Below are positions 34,739 through 43,883 of a stretch of 64,000 nucleotides of DNA, in pieces (position 1 is the stretch's first letter; each line of letters begins with the position of its first letter). The notes beneath the pieces are model-generated. The model did not search any database. It worked only from the letters and a program-made list of their open reading frames with translations, and was not told the DNA's origin. This DNA is from Bacteroides cellulosilyticus (GTDB lineage Bacteria > Bacteroidota > Bacteroidia > Bacteroidales > Bacteroidaceae). Where the stretch lies: assembly GCF_020091405.1 (NCBI RefSeq), contig NZ_CP081903.1, positions 558,001 to 622,000 of the forward strand. Direction: 5' to 3'. The translations under genes were made by a program, and so were the position numbers.

Positions 34739-34914
34739 CTTTATTTTCGATTTTTGAAGTGTCAACTTATTCAGTACACTACAAGACTTTTTTCACCAAG
34801 AATACAATTTTAACATACCCCCTTCTGAACCTTTTATTTTTTATCTTGTTCATGTACCAAAAGCCTGAGGTACCAGGGCAGGATTTTTATATTTAACCTA
34901 AACATTATAAAAGT

Positions 34915-35547
34915 ATGAAGAAATTAATTCCCCTATTATTGGTGGTCTTGACTTTCGCAGCCTGCGAAAAAGACCCTGACACGGATAAGCTGGACAACAA
35001 GTATCTGGTTTATACCAACTATGACACGAAAGCTGATTTCAAAGCTTTCCAAACGTACTACATGCCGGACAGCATCCTTATCATCGGTGATAAGAAAGAA
35101 GCTGAATACTGGAAAGACGAGAGCGCTCAGGAGATTCTGCAAGCCTACGCTACCAATATGAACAATCGCGGTTTTGTCCGTGTAGACGATCGTGAAGAAG
35201 CCAACCTCGGTTTGCAGGTCAGCTACATCAAGAGCACTTACTACTTTAATGACTACGGACGTCCCGAATGGTGGTGGAACTACCCAGGCTACTGGGATGC
35301 ACCTTACTGGGGTAACTGGGGCGGATGGTACTACCCGTATGCCGTGACCTATACTTACAGCACCGGTTCATTCATCACCGAGCTCCTCAACCTGGAAGCC
35401 ACTCAAGGCGAAAAGGAAAAATTGCCCATACTCTGGACAAGCTATATGAGCGGATTGCTTAGCGGTTCTACAGCTGTAAACACCAAACTGGCCGTTGAAG
35501 GTGTGAACCAAGCCTACACTCAATCTTCCTACCTTACTAATAAGTAA
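34915..35547 (+). CDS. DUF4136-type lipoprotein
   Basis: 210 residues. Lipoprotein signal ends VVLTFAAC. Mature part begins with YLVYTNYDTKADFKAFQTYY, the usual DUF4136 opening, then NNRGFVRVDDREEANLGLQV and an aromatic-rich stretch (WWWNYPGYWDAPYWGNWGGW). Function is unknown; the family is envelope-associated. It is followed 70 nt later by a beta-barrel protein in the same direction. The IS element sits about 135 bp upstream and may have displaced or supplied its promoter. Confidence 0.75.
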   Translation: MKKLIPLLLVVLTFAACEKDPDTDKLDNKYLVYTNYDTKADFKAFQTYYMPDSILIIGDKKEAEYWKDESAQEILQAYATNMNNRGFVRVDDREEANLGLQVSYIKSTYYFNDYGRPEWWWNYPGYWDAPYWGNWGGWYYPYAVTYTYSTGSFITELLNLEATQGEKEKLPILWTSYMSGLLSGSTAVNTKLAVEGVNQAYTQSSYLTNK

Positions 35548-35617
35548 TTGTTAGTAGTAAATAGTTAAGTAGAGAGGTACAGCCTGAAGTATCTCATAAC
35601 TAAAAACAATAACAAGT

Positions 35618-36247
35618 ATGAAAACAATAAAATATCTTTCCGTGAGAGTACTGGCAATCACTGCCCTGGCTCTCGTCTTCGCCATGCCGGCAAAGGCACA
35701 ATTAACCGATAACGGTTATGCCAACATCGATTGGCAATTCAACTTCCCCCTGAGCAACCACTTCGCTGATAAAGCCAGCGGATGGGGTATGAGTTTTGAA
35801 GGCGGTTACTATGTGACTCCGAATATTGCTCTTGGTGCCTTCCTGGCCTACCACAGCAACCACGAATACTTCGGTCGCCAGACACTTCCCGTAGGTGAAG
35901 GCGGTAGCATCAATACCGACCAACAGCACACATTGTTCCAATTGCCTTTCGGCCTTGCCGGACGTTATACTTTCGACCGCGGTAGCGCTTTCCAACCTTA
36001 CGTTGGTGTGAAGGTAGGTCCTCAATATGCCGAAATCAAGTCTACTTTCAATGTGTACGAAGCTAACAAGAGCACCTGGGGCTTCTACGTATCACCGGAA
36101 ATTGGTATCAACATCTACCCATGGGCTTATGGTCCGGGTCTGCACGTTGCCGCTTACTATAGCTACGGCACGAACAAGGGAGACTTGTTCACATACAGTG
36201 TAGATGGTTTGAGCAACTTCGGTTTACGCCTGGGTATTGCATTCTAA
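35618..36247 (+). CDS. Outer-membrane beta-barrel protein (OMP_b-brl type)
   Basis: 209 residues. Signal peptide ends AMPAKAQ. The mature part has amphipathic strands typical of an 8-stranded barrel (MSFEGGYYVTPNIALGAFLA, GLAGRYTFDRGSAFQPYVGV) and the C-terminal FGLRLGIAF ends in Phe. It probably forms an operon with the preceding DUF4136 lipoprotein. A specific substrate or role cannot be assigned. Confidence 0.78.
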   Translation: MKTIKYLSVRVLAITALALVFAMPAKAQLTDNGYANIDWQFNFPLSNHFADKASGWGMSFEGGYYVTPNIALGAFLAYHSNHEYFGRQTLPVGEGGSINTDQQHTLFQLPFGLAGRYTFDRGSAFQPYVGVKVGPQYAEIKSTFNVYEANKSTWGFYVSPEIGINIYPWAYGPGLHVAAYYSYGTNKGDLFTYSVDGLSNFGLRLGIAF

Positions 36248-36307
36248 CATAATTTGCATTGCAACACAATAAGTTTGACTGGTATTAATTGATTGTTTCA
36301 AGACGTG

Positions 36308-36353
36308 AAAAAAGGGAATAACCGGCCGCGTGAGCGGGGGGCTATTCCCTTTT
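36308..36353. terminator. Bidirectional terminator hairpin
   Basis: aaaaaagggaata and tattcccttttg flank a GC-rich centre (ccggccgcgtgagcgg). It lies 60 nt after the barrel gene stop, with T-rich tails on both strands, and the opposing NagZ-beta-lactamase gene ends just beyond. Confidence 0.7.
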
Positions 36354-36354
36354 G

Positions 36355-36446
36355 TAGTTACGAGTTACAAGCTACGAGCTACGAGTTGCTGCGCCGAACA
36401 ATTATGCCGCATGGTACTTGTAGCTCGTAGCTCGTAACTCGTAACT
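36355..36446. repeat. TAGC-family hairpin repeat, copy 3
   Basis: Arms gttacgagttacaagctacg and cgtagctcgtaactcgtaac with a different loop (ttgctgcgccgaacaattat). It lies between the terminator and the stop codon of the converging gene at 36445. Confidence 0.7.
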
Positions 36447-39400
36447 ATTTCACCGCCTGATACATCACCTCCTGTATTCGTGTACGAATATCCATCTTCA
36501 TCAGTTTCGTATTCCATACATTGGGATAAATGCGATTACACAGGAAGACGTAAACAAGGCCGTTCGTCGGGTCTACCCAAGCACAAGTACCCGTAAAGCC
36601 GGTATGACCATAGACGGTAGAAGGGGTAGCAGCAGCGCATGGGCTCTTTGCCGGATTCTGACGGTCGGGCTTATCAAATCCCAGACCACGGCGGCTGATG
36701 CGCGAAACCGTAGTAGTAAATACACGGCAAGTCTCCGGACTCAGATAACGCTTGCCATCCAGTTCACCACCATTCAGCAACATCTGATAAATTCGCGCTA
36801 CTTCCGTTGCATTAGAGAATAGTCCGGCATTCCCCGATACACCACCCTGGAAGGCTGCCGACTCATCATGTACAAAGCCCTGAAGAACAGTCTTCCGCAA
36901 GAAAGGATCAAAGGAAGAAGGTATAATTTCGGCTTTCGACAGAGGAGCATGGCCACCGGAAACAATGCCGGCATAAACCGTTCCCGCAGTAGCTGCACCT
37001 CGCAGCGGCAGGTATCCGGTACGTTTCAGTCCCATCGGAGCATAGAACTCCTGCTCCAGAAAAGCATCCATCGACATTCCCGTACGCGCTTCCACCAACT
37101 GCTGCAACAGGATGAAGCCGACACAACTATACCTATAGCGGCGGTCACGCAACGGAGTTTCTATAATCTTCTGCCGATATGCCTCCTTGAAGGAACGATT
37201 CAGCCATAAGCTATCAGAAACCTGCAATGTGTGCTCTGCCGTCCGTACCTTAGACATCAGCCCCTTCTGGAACTTGAACTTCGGGTTTGCCCAGGTACGT
37301 ACACCGATCTGTGCGGAATGTGCGGCATCGGGCTTTGCCTTGAAAAGAGTTCCTTCATAACTTTCCTTATCGATAGCTTCCAGATAGAATAACAACGTGG
37401 AAGGCAATCCGGACTCATGTAACAGTAATTGCCGGACAGTAATATCCTTTTTATCCGTATCCTGAAGCCAAGGCAGATAGTCCGACACACGGTCAGTAAG
37501 ATTCAGACGCCCTTTATCATACAGCTTCATGACGGCAAGCAGTGTTGCCGTAGTCTTTGTCAGCGAAGCAAGGTCATAAACATCCGTCGGGGATACCGGC
37601 AAGGTAGCACCCGGAATAACGGATGCAGAAAGTCTGTTGGCAGAAGCGCCCGGCCAGGTATGCGTTCCGAATGCCTTATTATACATTTCCTTTCCATCTT
37701 TCAATATCACGATCTGGCAACCGGGATAGGCACCTTCCTTAATCCCTTCTTTCGCAATCTCATCGATACGGGTCAGCAGACGAGAGTTCACTCCATACTC
37801 ATCGGGCACAAAGTGGAGCGGTGTCTTCGGAGTAATAACCTGCCCCGTACCTGTGGCAAACAAATTGCTTATGCTTGCCGAAAGGCGTCCGTCGGCTGTT
37901 GCATCTCCATAAAGTATTTTGGCTGTCCGGCACTGCACATCATCTATCGAAGAATGCGCCAATACTACGGCGTCCGCAGCCGACACTGCCCGGCGTATCT
38001 GCAACATCTGTTTACCGGGAATAAAAAGCAGATAAACCACCGGCACATCGTGAGTAAACTCGGCAAAGAAGGGTTGGTAGGGTGCCAGGCGATGTTCCGT
38101 GACGCAGACAAGAATACGTTTATATTGTGACAATGAATCACGCAACAGCTTGCGTGCAGCAGGCTGCAAGTCTTTCTTCAGCTGAAAGACGGTGGGACTT
38201 CCTTCCGTCCCGGCGGAATTTATATATCCGGAGAGTTCTTTCAGGAACGGCTGTACCTCTTTCGCATCCCCCACATTGAGCACCGCCACTTCACGGGTAT
38301 CCGCATCCAGCGGAAGCACATTGTTTTTATTTCTCAGCACAGTGATCGCCTCCTGGTTCAGACGCCGTATCAGATCACGCGTATGTGCCGTATTGATACG
38401 GTTTCCCAAACCGGAAAGACGGACAAAAGGTTTCTTCGACAATCCGAGAGCATATTTATAGGTAAGCACCTTCCGGCACTTCGCTTCGATTTCCGCTTCT
38501 GTCAACTCACCGCTCTTCACGGCATCCAGTATAGCTTCCAACTCTTCCTTTATCCGCCGGGGAACAAGCAGCAGGTCGTGCCCCGCCTGCAACGCCTGCA
38601 AGCAAATACTCGTGTTATTGGCAGATACTCCCTTCATGGCAAGTGCATCCGTAAACACCAACCCTTTGAACTGCATCTCCTGCGTCAACAAATCATGCAC
38701 CACTTTGCGCGAAAGCGAAGAAGGCACTCCCCGTTTCGGCTCAAGCACCGGCACTTCCAAATGTCCCACCATCATACCGGACAGTCCGGCCTGAATCGCC
38801 TTTCTGAACGGATAAAGCTCCACGCTGTCCAGACGTGCACGCGAAAACGACAGCTTCGGCAATGAATGATGCGAATCCACATCCGTATCTCCATGACCGG
38901 GAAAATGCTTACTTACGGAAAGTACACCGCCATCTTCCAGCCCACGTGCATAAGCTATCACTTTATCCGCCACATTTACCGGACTTTCTCCAAAAGAGCG
39001 GGTATTGATAACGGGATTCTTCGGATTGATATTCACATCTGCCACGGGAGCAAAGTTGACTTGCACGCCAAGCTCACGGCACTGCCGGGCCATCTCGCGC
39101 CCGTACTCATAGAGCAGGCTGTCGTTTTGTATACAGCCCAGAACCATATTTCGCGGAAACACCGGTGTACCCCGCAAACGCATGGAAAGTCCCCACTCAC
39201 CGTCAAAGGTAACCATCAACGGAATATCCGCCATTTTCTGCGCTTCATTAGTCAGTGCCACCTGGTTTTCCATTAAACCACCGGAAAAAAGCAGACCACC
39301 CACTTTGTAGTCGTCCACTACTTTGCGCAACAGGTCGCGGTTCGCTTTATCCTGTTGGGGGGCAATGGTATAAATGAATAGCTGTCCGATACGTTCTTTC

Positions 39401-39585
39401 AGACTCATCTTGTTGAGCACTGAGTCCACCCACTGCCGGCAGCGGGCATCATTGGTAAAGGGACGCATCAGGATAGGTTCAACAGGCGCAACAGGAGATT
39501 GCGGTGCCGGCAAGCGATGTGTCTGAGCATCAAAACGGGCACAACAACTGAATAGTATCAAGAGGAATAGGAATAGTTTCTTCAT
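36445..39585 (-). CDS. GH3 NagZ-like plus serine beta-lactamase-like fusion, copy 1
   Basis: 1046 residues. Signal peptide at 1-20. GH3 domain at about 50-400 with NagZ signature SKHFPGHGDTDVDSHHSLP and nucleophile Asp in VFTDALAMKGVS, then a linking alpha/beta domain. The C-terminal class C beta-lactamase/AmpH-like domain (about 620-1040) has Ser-x-x-Lys in LASLTKTTATLL, then YSCVGF where relatives have YSD or YSN, and a GHTGFTG motif. It probably trims peptidoglycan fragments, combining hexosaminidase with esterase or peptidase action in the periplasm. A paralogue lies 130 nt upstream in the same direction. The Cys in the YSx motif is odd. Confidence 0.85.
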   Translation of the reverse strand: MKKLFLFLLILFSCCARFDAQTHRLPAPQSPVAPVEPILMRPFTNDARCRQWVDSVLNKMSLKERIGQLFIYTIAPQQDKANRDLLRKVVDDYKVGGLLFSGGLMENQVALTNEAQKMADIPLMVTFDGEWGLSMRLRGTPVFPRNMVLGCIQNDSLLYEYGREMARQCRELGVQVNFAPVADVNINPKNPVINTRSFGESPVNVADKVIAYARGLEDGGVLSVSKHFPGHGDTDVDSHHSLPKLSFSRARLDSVELYPFRKAIQAGLSGMMVGHLEVPVLEPKRGVPSSLSRKVVHDLLTQEMQFKGLVFTDALAMKGVSANNTSICLQALQAGHDLLLVPRRIKEELEAILDAVKSGELTEAEIEAKCRKVLTYKYALGLSKKPFVRLSGLGNRINTAHTRDLIRRLNQEAITVLRNKNNVLPLDADTREVAVLNVGDAKEVQPFLKELSGYINSAGTEGSPTVFQLKKDLQPAARKLLRDSLSQYKRILVCVTEHRLAPYQPFFAEFTHDVPVVYLLFIPGKQMLQIRRAVSAADAVVLAHSSIDDVQCRTAKILYGDATADGRLSASISNLFATGTGQVITPKTPLHFVPDEYGVNSRLLTRIDEIAKEGIKEGAYPGCQIVILKDGKEMYNKAFGTHTWPGASANRLSASVIPGATLPVSPTDVYDLASLTKTTATLLAVMKLYDKGRLNLTDRVSDYLPWLQDTDKKDITVRQLLLHESGLPSTLLFYLEAIDKESYEGTLFKAKPDAAHSAQIGVRTWANPKFKFQKGLMSKVRTAEHTLQVSDSLWLNRSFKEAYRQKIIETPLRDRRYRYSCVGFILLQQLVEARTGMSMDAFLEQEFYAPMGLKRTGYLPLRGAATAGTVYAGIVSGGHAPLSKAEIIPSSFDPFLRKTVLQGFVHDESAAFQGGVSGNAGLFSNATEVARIYQMLLNGGELDGKRYLSPETCRVFTTTVSRISRRGLGFDKPDRQNPAKSPCAAATPSTVYGHTGFTGTCAWVDPTNGLVYVFLCNRIYPNVWNTKLMKMDIRTRIQEVMYQAVK

Positions 39586-39608
39586 TATTATCTATACATT
39601 AAGGCTAC

Positions 39609-39700
39609 CAAAGTTATAGTATTTCAAACACAAAGACACGGAAAACACAGAGTTTTTTCGACTAATTAGTAAAAAACGCTGTATTTCCCGTGTCTCCCGT
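39609..39700. promoter_or_regulatory. Promoter and hairpin between the NagZ fusion genes
   Basis: CAAAGTTA at 39609-39616 reads TAACTTTG on the minus strand, 24 nt before the copy 1 start. Next to it, at about 39627-39700, lies a diverged CACAGAG-type hairpin (acacaaagacacggaaa against tttcccgtgtctcccgt). Copy 1 can therefore be transcribed separately. Confidence 0.5.
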
Positions 39701-39715
39701 ATTTCTATGTTCCGG

Positions 39716-42700
39716 CTATTTCAGACTTTTATAAATCACCTCCTGTATATCCGTGCGAATATTCATTTCACCCAATTTCGTATTCCACACATTGGGACAC
39801 AGGCGGTTACTGAGGAAGACGTACACCGTCCCGTGTTCAGGATCCACCCAGACGCAAGTCCCCGTGAAACCGGTATGCCCATAAACGGCAGCGGTAGCAG
39901 AGGCAGCACAAGGACTGTTCTTCAAATCCTTCAGATTAGGTTTGTCGAAGCCCAATCCCCGGCGACTGATAGCGGAAGTTTCCGTAGTGAACAGGCGGCA
40001 GGTCGCTTCGCTCAGATAGCGTTTACCGTTCCATTCGCCACCGTTCAATATCATCTGATAGATTTTAGCCACTTCGGAGGCAGTGGAGAAGAGACCGGCA
40101 TTACCGGATATGCCACCCATGCAGGCAGCAGCCTCATCATGCACATAGCCACACAAGTCCTGACGACGCAGGAAGTCGTTTGCAGCCGTAGGCATTATCT
40201 CTTCTTTGGAGTATTTCTGCAAAGGCAGGTACATGGTACGCTGCAAGCCCATAGGCGCATAGAACTCCTTAGCCAGATAGAGGTCCATCGGCAACTTGAC
40301 AATTGACTCTACTACCTGTTGCAACAGGATAAAGCCGAGATCACTGTACACATACCGCTTACTGTCCATTTCGCAACGGGCAATCTTTTGCAGGATGGTA
40401 TTCTTAAAGCTTTTATTCAACCACATCTTATCAGCTACATGCAAGTTGTAAACCGATGATTCTTTCTCCGACACCAGTCCTTTCTTGAACTTGAAGTCCG
40501 AACAATAATAGCTATGTTCGCTTACCCGCGTGCGATGCCATTCATCCACCCAACTTTGGGCATACGGTCCATGCACGGAGTTCGGGTCGATAGCCTCCAG
40601 ATAGAAACGAATATAAGGCGGCAGGCCGGACTCGTGAAGAAGCAAGTCCTTAATTGTAATATTCTTCTTATTCGTACTTCGCAGGAAAGGTAAGTATTGG
40701 GAAACCTTATCCGTCAGTTTCAACTTACCACCATCATAAAGTTTCATCACGGCAAGCAGCGTTGCGGTAGTCTTTGTCAGAGAAGCCAGGTCGAACAGAT
40801 CCGTAGGACGTACAGCAGTGGTATCCTTATCGGAATGTATGCCGAAGCATTTATCATACACCGTCTGACCGTCTTTCAGCACCAGCACCTGGCAACCGGG
40901 ATAAGCTCCGGCAGCCAATCCCGCCCGAACGATAGCATCAATGCGATGCAACTCATTGGACTTCATCCCAAAATCCTCGGGAATAATGCTTCCCGGCTTC
41001 ATCCCCGGAGTGATCACACTTCCCTCACCGGCCTGATAAAGACTTCCGATACTCATGGAAAGTTTGCCTTGGGCAGGCACTTTGGCAAAGATGACACCTG
41101 CCACATACTGTTGGATATCCGCCTCGGAAGAATGTCCCAGCACTACGGCACTGGCTTCGTTCAAAGCAGGCTCTAACGGTTGCATTCCACGATAAGACGT
41201 AAAGAAAGCATATACCAGCGGCACGGACAAGTCCAACCCCGCCAGGAAATCGGCATAAGCAACCACATCGGCATCTTTTCCCGATACGCTGACCACTATA
41301 CGCCGATAGTCCGCCAACTTACGCGCCAGTTCACGACGGCCATCTTCCGACGTTTCTCTTGTCAAACGAAAACACTCCATAGGAACTGGAGATAATTTCT
41401 TCATCTCATCCACAAAAACACTGTCTTTGCCTTCGCCTATACTCAGAAGAGCAATAGGAGCACCACCGACCGGTGTCAAAGGCAATATCCCGAAATGATT
41501 GCCAAGCACCGTAACGGAGGCTTGGCGCAACCTGGTTACCAGAGCCTTCGCCTCATCCGTATGGATACGATAGCTCATTCCGCTAACTTGCAACTGCGGG
41601 CGTGGCCGGCGCAAGCCTAACAAATATTTATAAGTAAGTATCTTACGACATTTCGCTTCCACTTCTTTCTCAGAGAGAACACCCTCTTTCACTGCACTCA
41701 GCACTTCCTGTACAGCGTTTGCGGTGTTGTACTGCACCAGTACCATATCATTTCCGGCAAGTAGGGCTTTTGTAGTAAGCTGGGGCACAGACGAAACACC
41801 TTTCATATCCAACGCATCTGTAAACACCAAGCCCTGAAAACCCATTTCATCTTTCAGTAATCCCGTTACTACATTTCTGGAAAGTGAAGATGCCGTTTTG
41901 GCGTCCGGTTCCAAAGCAGGCACCTGCAAATGACCTACCATCACACCGCCCAATCCGGCACGCACCATTTCGCGGAACGGATACAGCTCGACGCTATCCA
42001 AACGTTCACGATTATAGTAGAGCACCGGCAGTCCCTTATGCGAGTCCACGTCCGTATCTCCATGACCGGGAAAATGTTTGCTTACGGACAGCACGCCACC
42101 ACTTTCCAATCCACGACTGTAAGCCAGCACCTTTTCGGCTACTTTCTTCGGATCTTCACCGAACGAACGTACATGAATCACCGGATTCAAAGGATTGGTA
42201 TTCACATCCGCATCAGGTGCAAAATTGACGTGCACACCCAGTTCGCGAAACTCCCGTGCCACTTCACGGCCGTATTCATAAATCAGCTGATTGTCTTCAA
42301 TGCAGCCCAGAGCCGCATTCTTTGGGAAATAAGGTGTACCTTCCAGACGCATGGAGAGCCCCCACTCACCGTCAAAAGTGATCATAACGGGAACTTTGGA
42401 GTTCTTCTGCGCAGTATTCGTCAGTATTGCCTGTTCTTCCGGCGTGCCTTCGGCAAAGAGCAGACCTCCGATCTTATACTTCTTCACAAGATCACGTATC
42501 TGCTTTTTTCTCTGCTTATCCGCCTTGGCCGGGAAGGTGGTGACAATCAACTGCCCCACTTTCTCTTGCAGGTTCAGACCGGAAAATACGGAATCTACCC
42601 ACTGTTTGCAACGTGCATCTGCCGCTGAAGGTAGAAAAGGGGCTTCTGCCTGGGCATGAAGCAAGGATGTGCCACCCCATAAAAGGACAGCCAACATCAA

Positions 42701-42718
42701 GAGAATTGTTCTTTTCAT
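39716..42718 (-). CDS. GH3 NagZ-like plus serine beta-lactamase-like fusion, copy 2
   Basis: 1000 residues with the same design as the downstream paralogue: signal peptide ending LLHAQA, NagZ-type GH3 (SKHFPGHGDTDVDSHKGLP, VFTDALDMKGVS), linker domain, and beta-lactamase-like domain with LASLTKTTATLL, YSDLGF and GHTGFTG. This copy keeps the usual YSD. Likely periplasmic peptidoglycan turnover. The two genes are diverged enough to be an old duplication. Confidence 0.85.
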   Translation of the reverse strand: MKRTILLMLAVLLWGGTSLLHAQAEAPFLPSAADARCKQWVDSVFSGLNLQEKVGQLIVTTFPAKADKQRKKQIRDLVKKYKIGGLLFAEGTPEEQAILTNTAQKNSKVPVMITFDGEWGLSMRLEGTPYFPKNAALGCIEDNQLIYEYGREVAREFRELGVHVNFAPDADVNTNPLNPVIHVRSFGEDPKKVAEKVLAYSRGLESGGVLSVSKHFPGHGDTDVDSHKGLPVLYYNRERLDSVELYPFREMVRAGLGGVMVGHLQVPALEPDAKTASSLSRNVVTGLLKDEMGFQGLVFTDALDMKGVSSVPQLTTKALLAGNDMVLVQYNTANAVQEVLSAVKEGVLSEKEVEAKCRKILTYKYLLGLRRPRPQLQVSGMSYRIHTDEAKALVTRLRQASVTVLGNHFGILPLTPVGGAPIALLSIGEGKDSVFVDEMKKLSPVPMECFRLTRETSEDGRRELARKLADYRRIVVSVSGKDADVVAYADFLAGLDLSVPLVYAFFTSYRGMQPLEPALNEASAVVLGHSSEADIQQYVAGVIFAKVPAQGKLSMSIGSLYQAGEGSVITPGMKPGSIIPEDFGMKSNELHRIDAIVRAGLAAGAYPGCQVLVLKDGQTVYDKCFGIHSDKDTTAVRPTDLFDLASLTKTTATLLAVMKLYDGGKLKLTDKVSQYLPFLRSTNKKNITIKDLLLHESGLPPYIRFYLEAIDPNSVHGPYAQSWVDEWHRTRVSEHSYYCSDFKFKKGLVSEKESSVYNLHVADKMWLNKSFKNTILQKIARCEMDSKRYVYSDLGFILLQQVVESIVKLPMDLYLAKEFYAPMGLQRTMYLPLQKYSKEEIMPTAANDFLRRQDLCGYVHDEAAACMGGISGNAGLFSTASEVAKIYQMILNGGEWNGKRYLSEATCRLFTTETSAISRRGLGFDKPNLKDLKNSPCAASATAAVYGHTGFTGTCVWVDPEHGTVYVFLSNRLCPNVWNTKLGEMNIRTDIQEVIYKSLK

Positions 42719-42772
42719 TTCTTTGTAGTTCGTTGGCGGTATTCATTCATTTCTGTACGGGTTATGATTCTT

Positions 42773-42866
42773 TTCACCACAGAGGACACAGAGGACACAG
42801 AGTTTTTATACTTCTAATTCAGAGATAATTATAACCTCTGCGTCCTCTGTGTCCTCTGTGGTGAAA
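42773..42866. repeat. CACAGAG-family hairpin repeat, copy 2
   Basis: Arms ttcaccacagaggacacaga and tctgtgtcctctgtggtgaa enclose an AT-rich loop. It sits in the 199-bp gap upstream of the NagZ fusion copy 2 and is preceded by gggttatgattc, a flank shared with other copies. Confidence 0.75.
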
Positions 42867-42917
42867 TAGTTCCTTTTCCAATACAAATAAATCCTCCCCC
42901 AACTAATTATGTATTAT

Positions 42918-43838
42918 CTATAATGATGGTTGGGATTCTTCTTCTGCAAGTGTCAGTTTCAACATTCCCACATAAATTCCACTTCTTCCTGTGTGCATCA
43001 CAGGTACATTCTTACCGTCTTTATTCAAGTAGATAGCGGGTTCTTTCATGAAAGTATGGGTATGTCCGCCCAATATGGCATCAATATTATTTGTTTTCTG
43101 CGCCAGTTCTTCGTCGCAAGGAGCACCTTTAAGCTGATAACCCAGATGCGACAAGCAAATAACAACATCGCAACCTTCCTGGTTCTTCAGCAGATCCGTC
43201 GTCTTCTGTGCCGCTTCTATCGGATCATTATAAACCACACCTTCACATTTATCGGCCTGCACCAATCCTTCCATCTTCGGAGCAAGACCAAAGACACCGA
43301 TCTTCAATCCGTTGCGGCTGAAAGTAGTATAAGGTTTCACCAGTCCTTCCAGTACCGTACCTGTTACGTCATAGTTGGCACATACCACCGGAAAGTTTGC
43401 CATACGGAACAGACGTGCCATATTCTCCAGACCGAAATCAAACTCATGATTACCAATCGTCATGGCATCGTAGCCCATAAGGTTCATCATCTTGACTTCT
43501 ACTTCCCCCTGGAACAGATTATAGTAAGGAGTTCCTTGGGAGATATCTCCACAATCGAACAACAACAGATCAGGGTTCACCTTGCGCGCCTCTTTAATAA
43601 AGGTGGTCCGTCGCACGGTTCCGCCCATACCGGCATAGCGGTCGGCAGCATTTACAGCAATAGGCTCAATGCGGCTATGTGTGTCACTTGTTTGCAGAAT
43701 CACCAGTTGTTTGGTTTTCTGTGCAGAGTCGGGAGCCAGCAGACAAAGGGGTTCCTCGGAGATTTCCCGGGTAGATTGTTGTGCTGATGCCGGAAGAAGG
43801 CAGCAGACTGCCAACGTTAAAAGAATATATCGTTTCAT
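42918..43838 (-). CDS. Metallophosphoesterase half of a split 5'-nucleotidase
   Basis: 306 residues, signal peptide ending LLPASAQ. Calcineurin-like metal-binding motifs in order: QTSDTHSRIEP, LFDCGDISQGTPYYN, TIGNHEFDFG, CLSHLGYQ and ILGGHTHTF. These form the N-terminal catalytic domain of UshA-type 5'-nucleotidases; the C-terminal domain is in the upstream gene. The predicted product acts in the periplasm on nucleotides or similar phosphate esters. It starts 45 nt after the partner gene. Confidence 0.88.
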   Translation of the reverse strand: MKRYILLTLAVCCLLPASAQQSTREISEEPLCLLAPDSAQKTKQLVILQTSDTHSRIEPIAVNAADRYAGMGGTVRRTTFIKEARKVNPDLLLFDCGDISQGTPYYNLFQGEVEVKMMNLMGYDAMTIGNHEFDFGLENMARLFRMANFPVVCANYDVTGTVLEGLVKPYTTFSRNGLKIGVFGLAPKMEGLVQADKCEGVVYNDPIEAAQKTTDLLKNQEGCDVVICLSHLGYQLKGAPCDEELAQKTNNIDAILGGHTHTFMKEPAIYLNKDGKNVPVMHTGRSGIYVGMLKLTLAEEESQPSL

Positions 43839-43883
43839 GATTTCTGATTTATGAATTATGATTTGTTTTCTCGGTGAGCAGGA

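Larger units (their letters stand above)
33201..34779 (-). mobile_element. IS3-family insertion sequence
   Basis: About 1.58 kb. The left end starts gtgtactggttttagttgac and the right end is the inverse of gtgtactgaataagttgac, giving terminal inverted repeats of about 25 bp with mismatches. It carries orfA and orfB joined by an A AAA AAC slippery site. No clear short target duplication is visible. About 260 bp between the left end and orfB have no gene but hold a GC-rich hairpin-prone stretch near 33410-33465. Confidence 0.8.

Noticed and set aside
38192..39276. Long open frames antisense to the NagZ fusion genes
   Set aside because: Low-complexity, Arg/His/Ser-rich translations typical of shadows of high-GC third positions; no domains or start signals.
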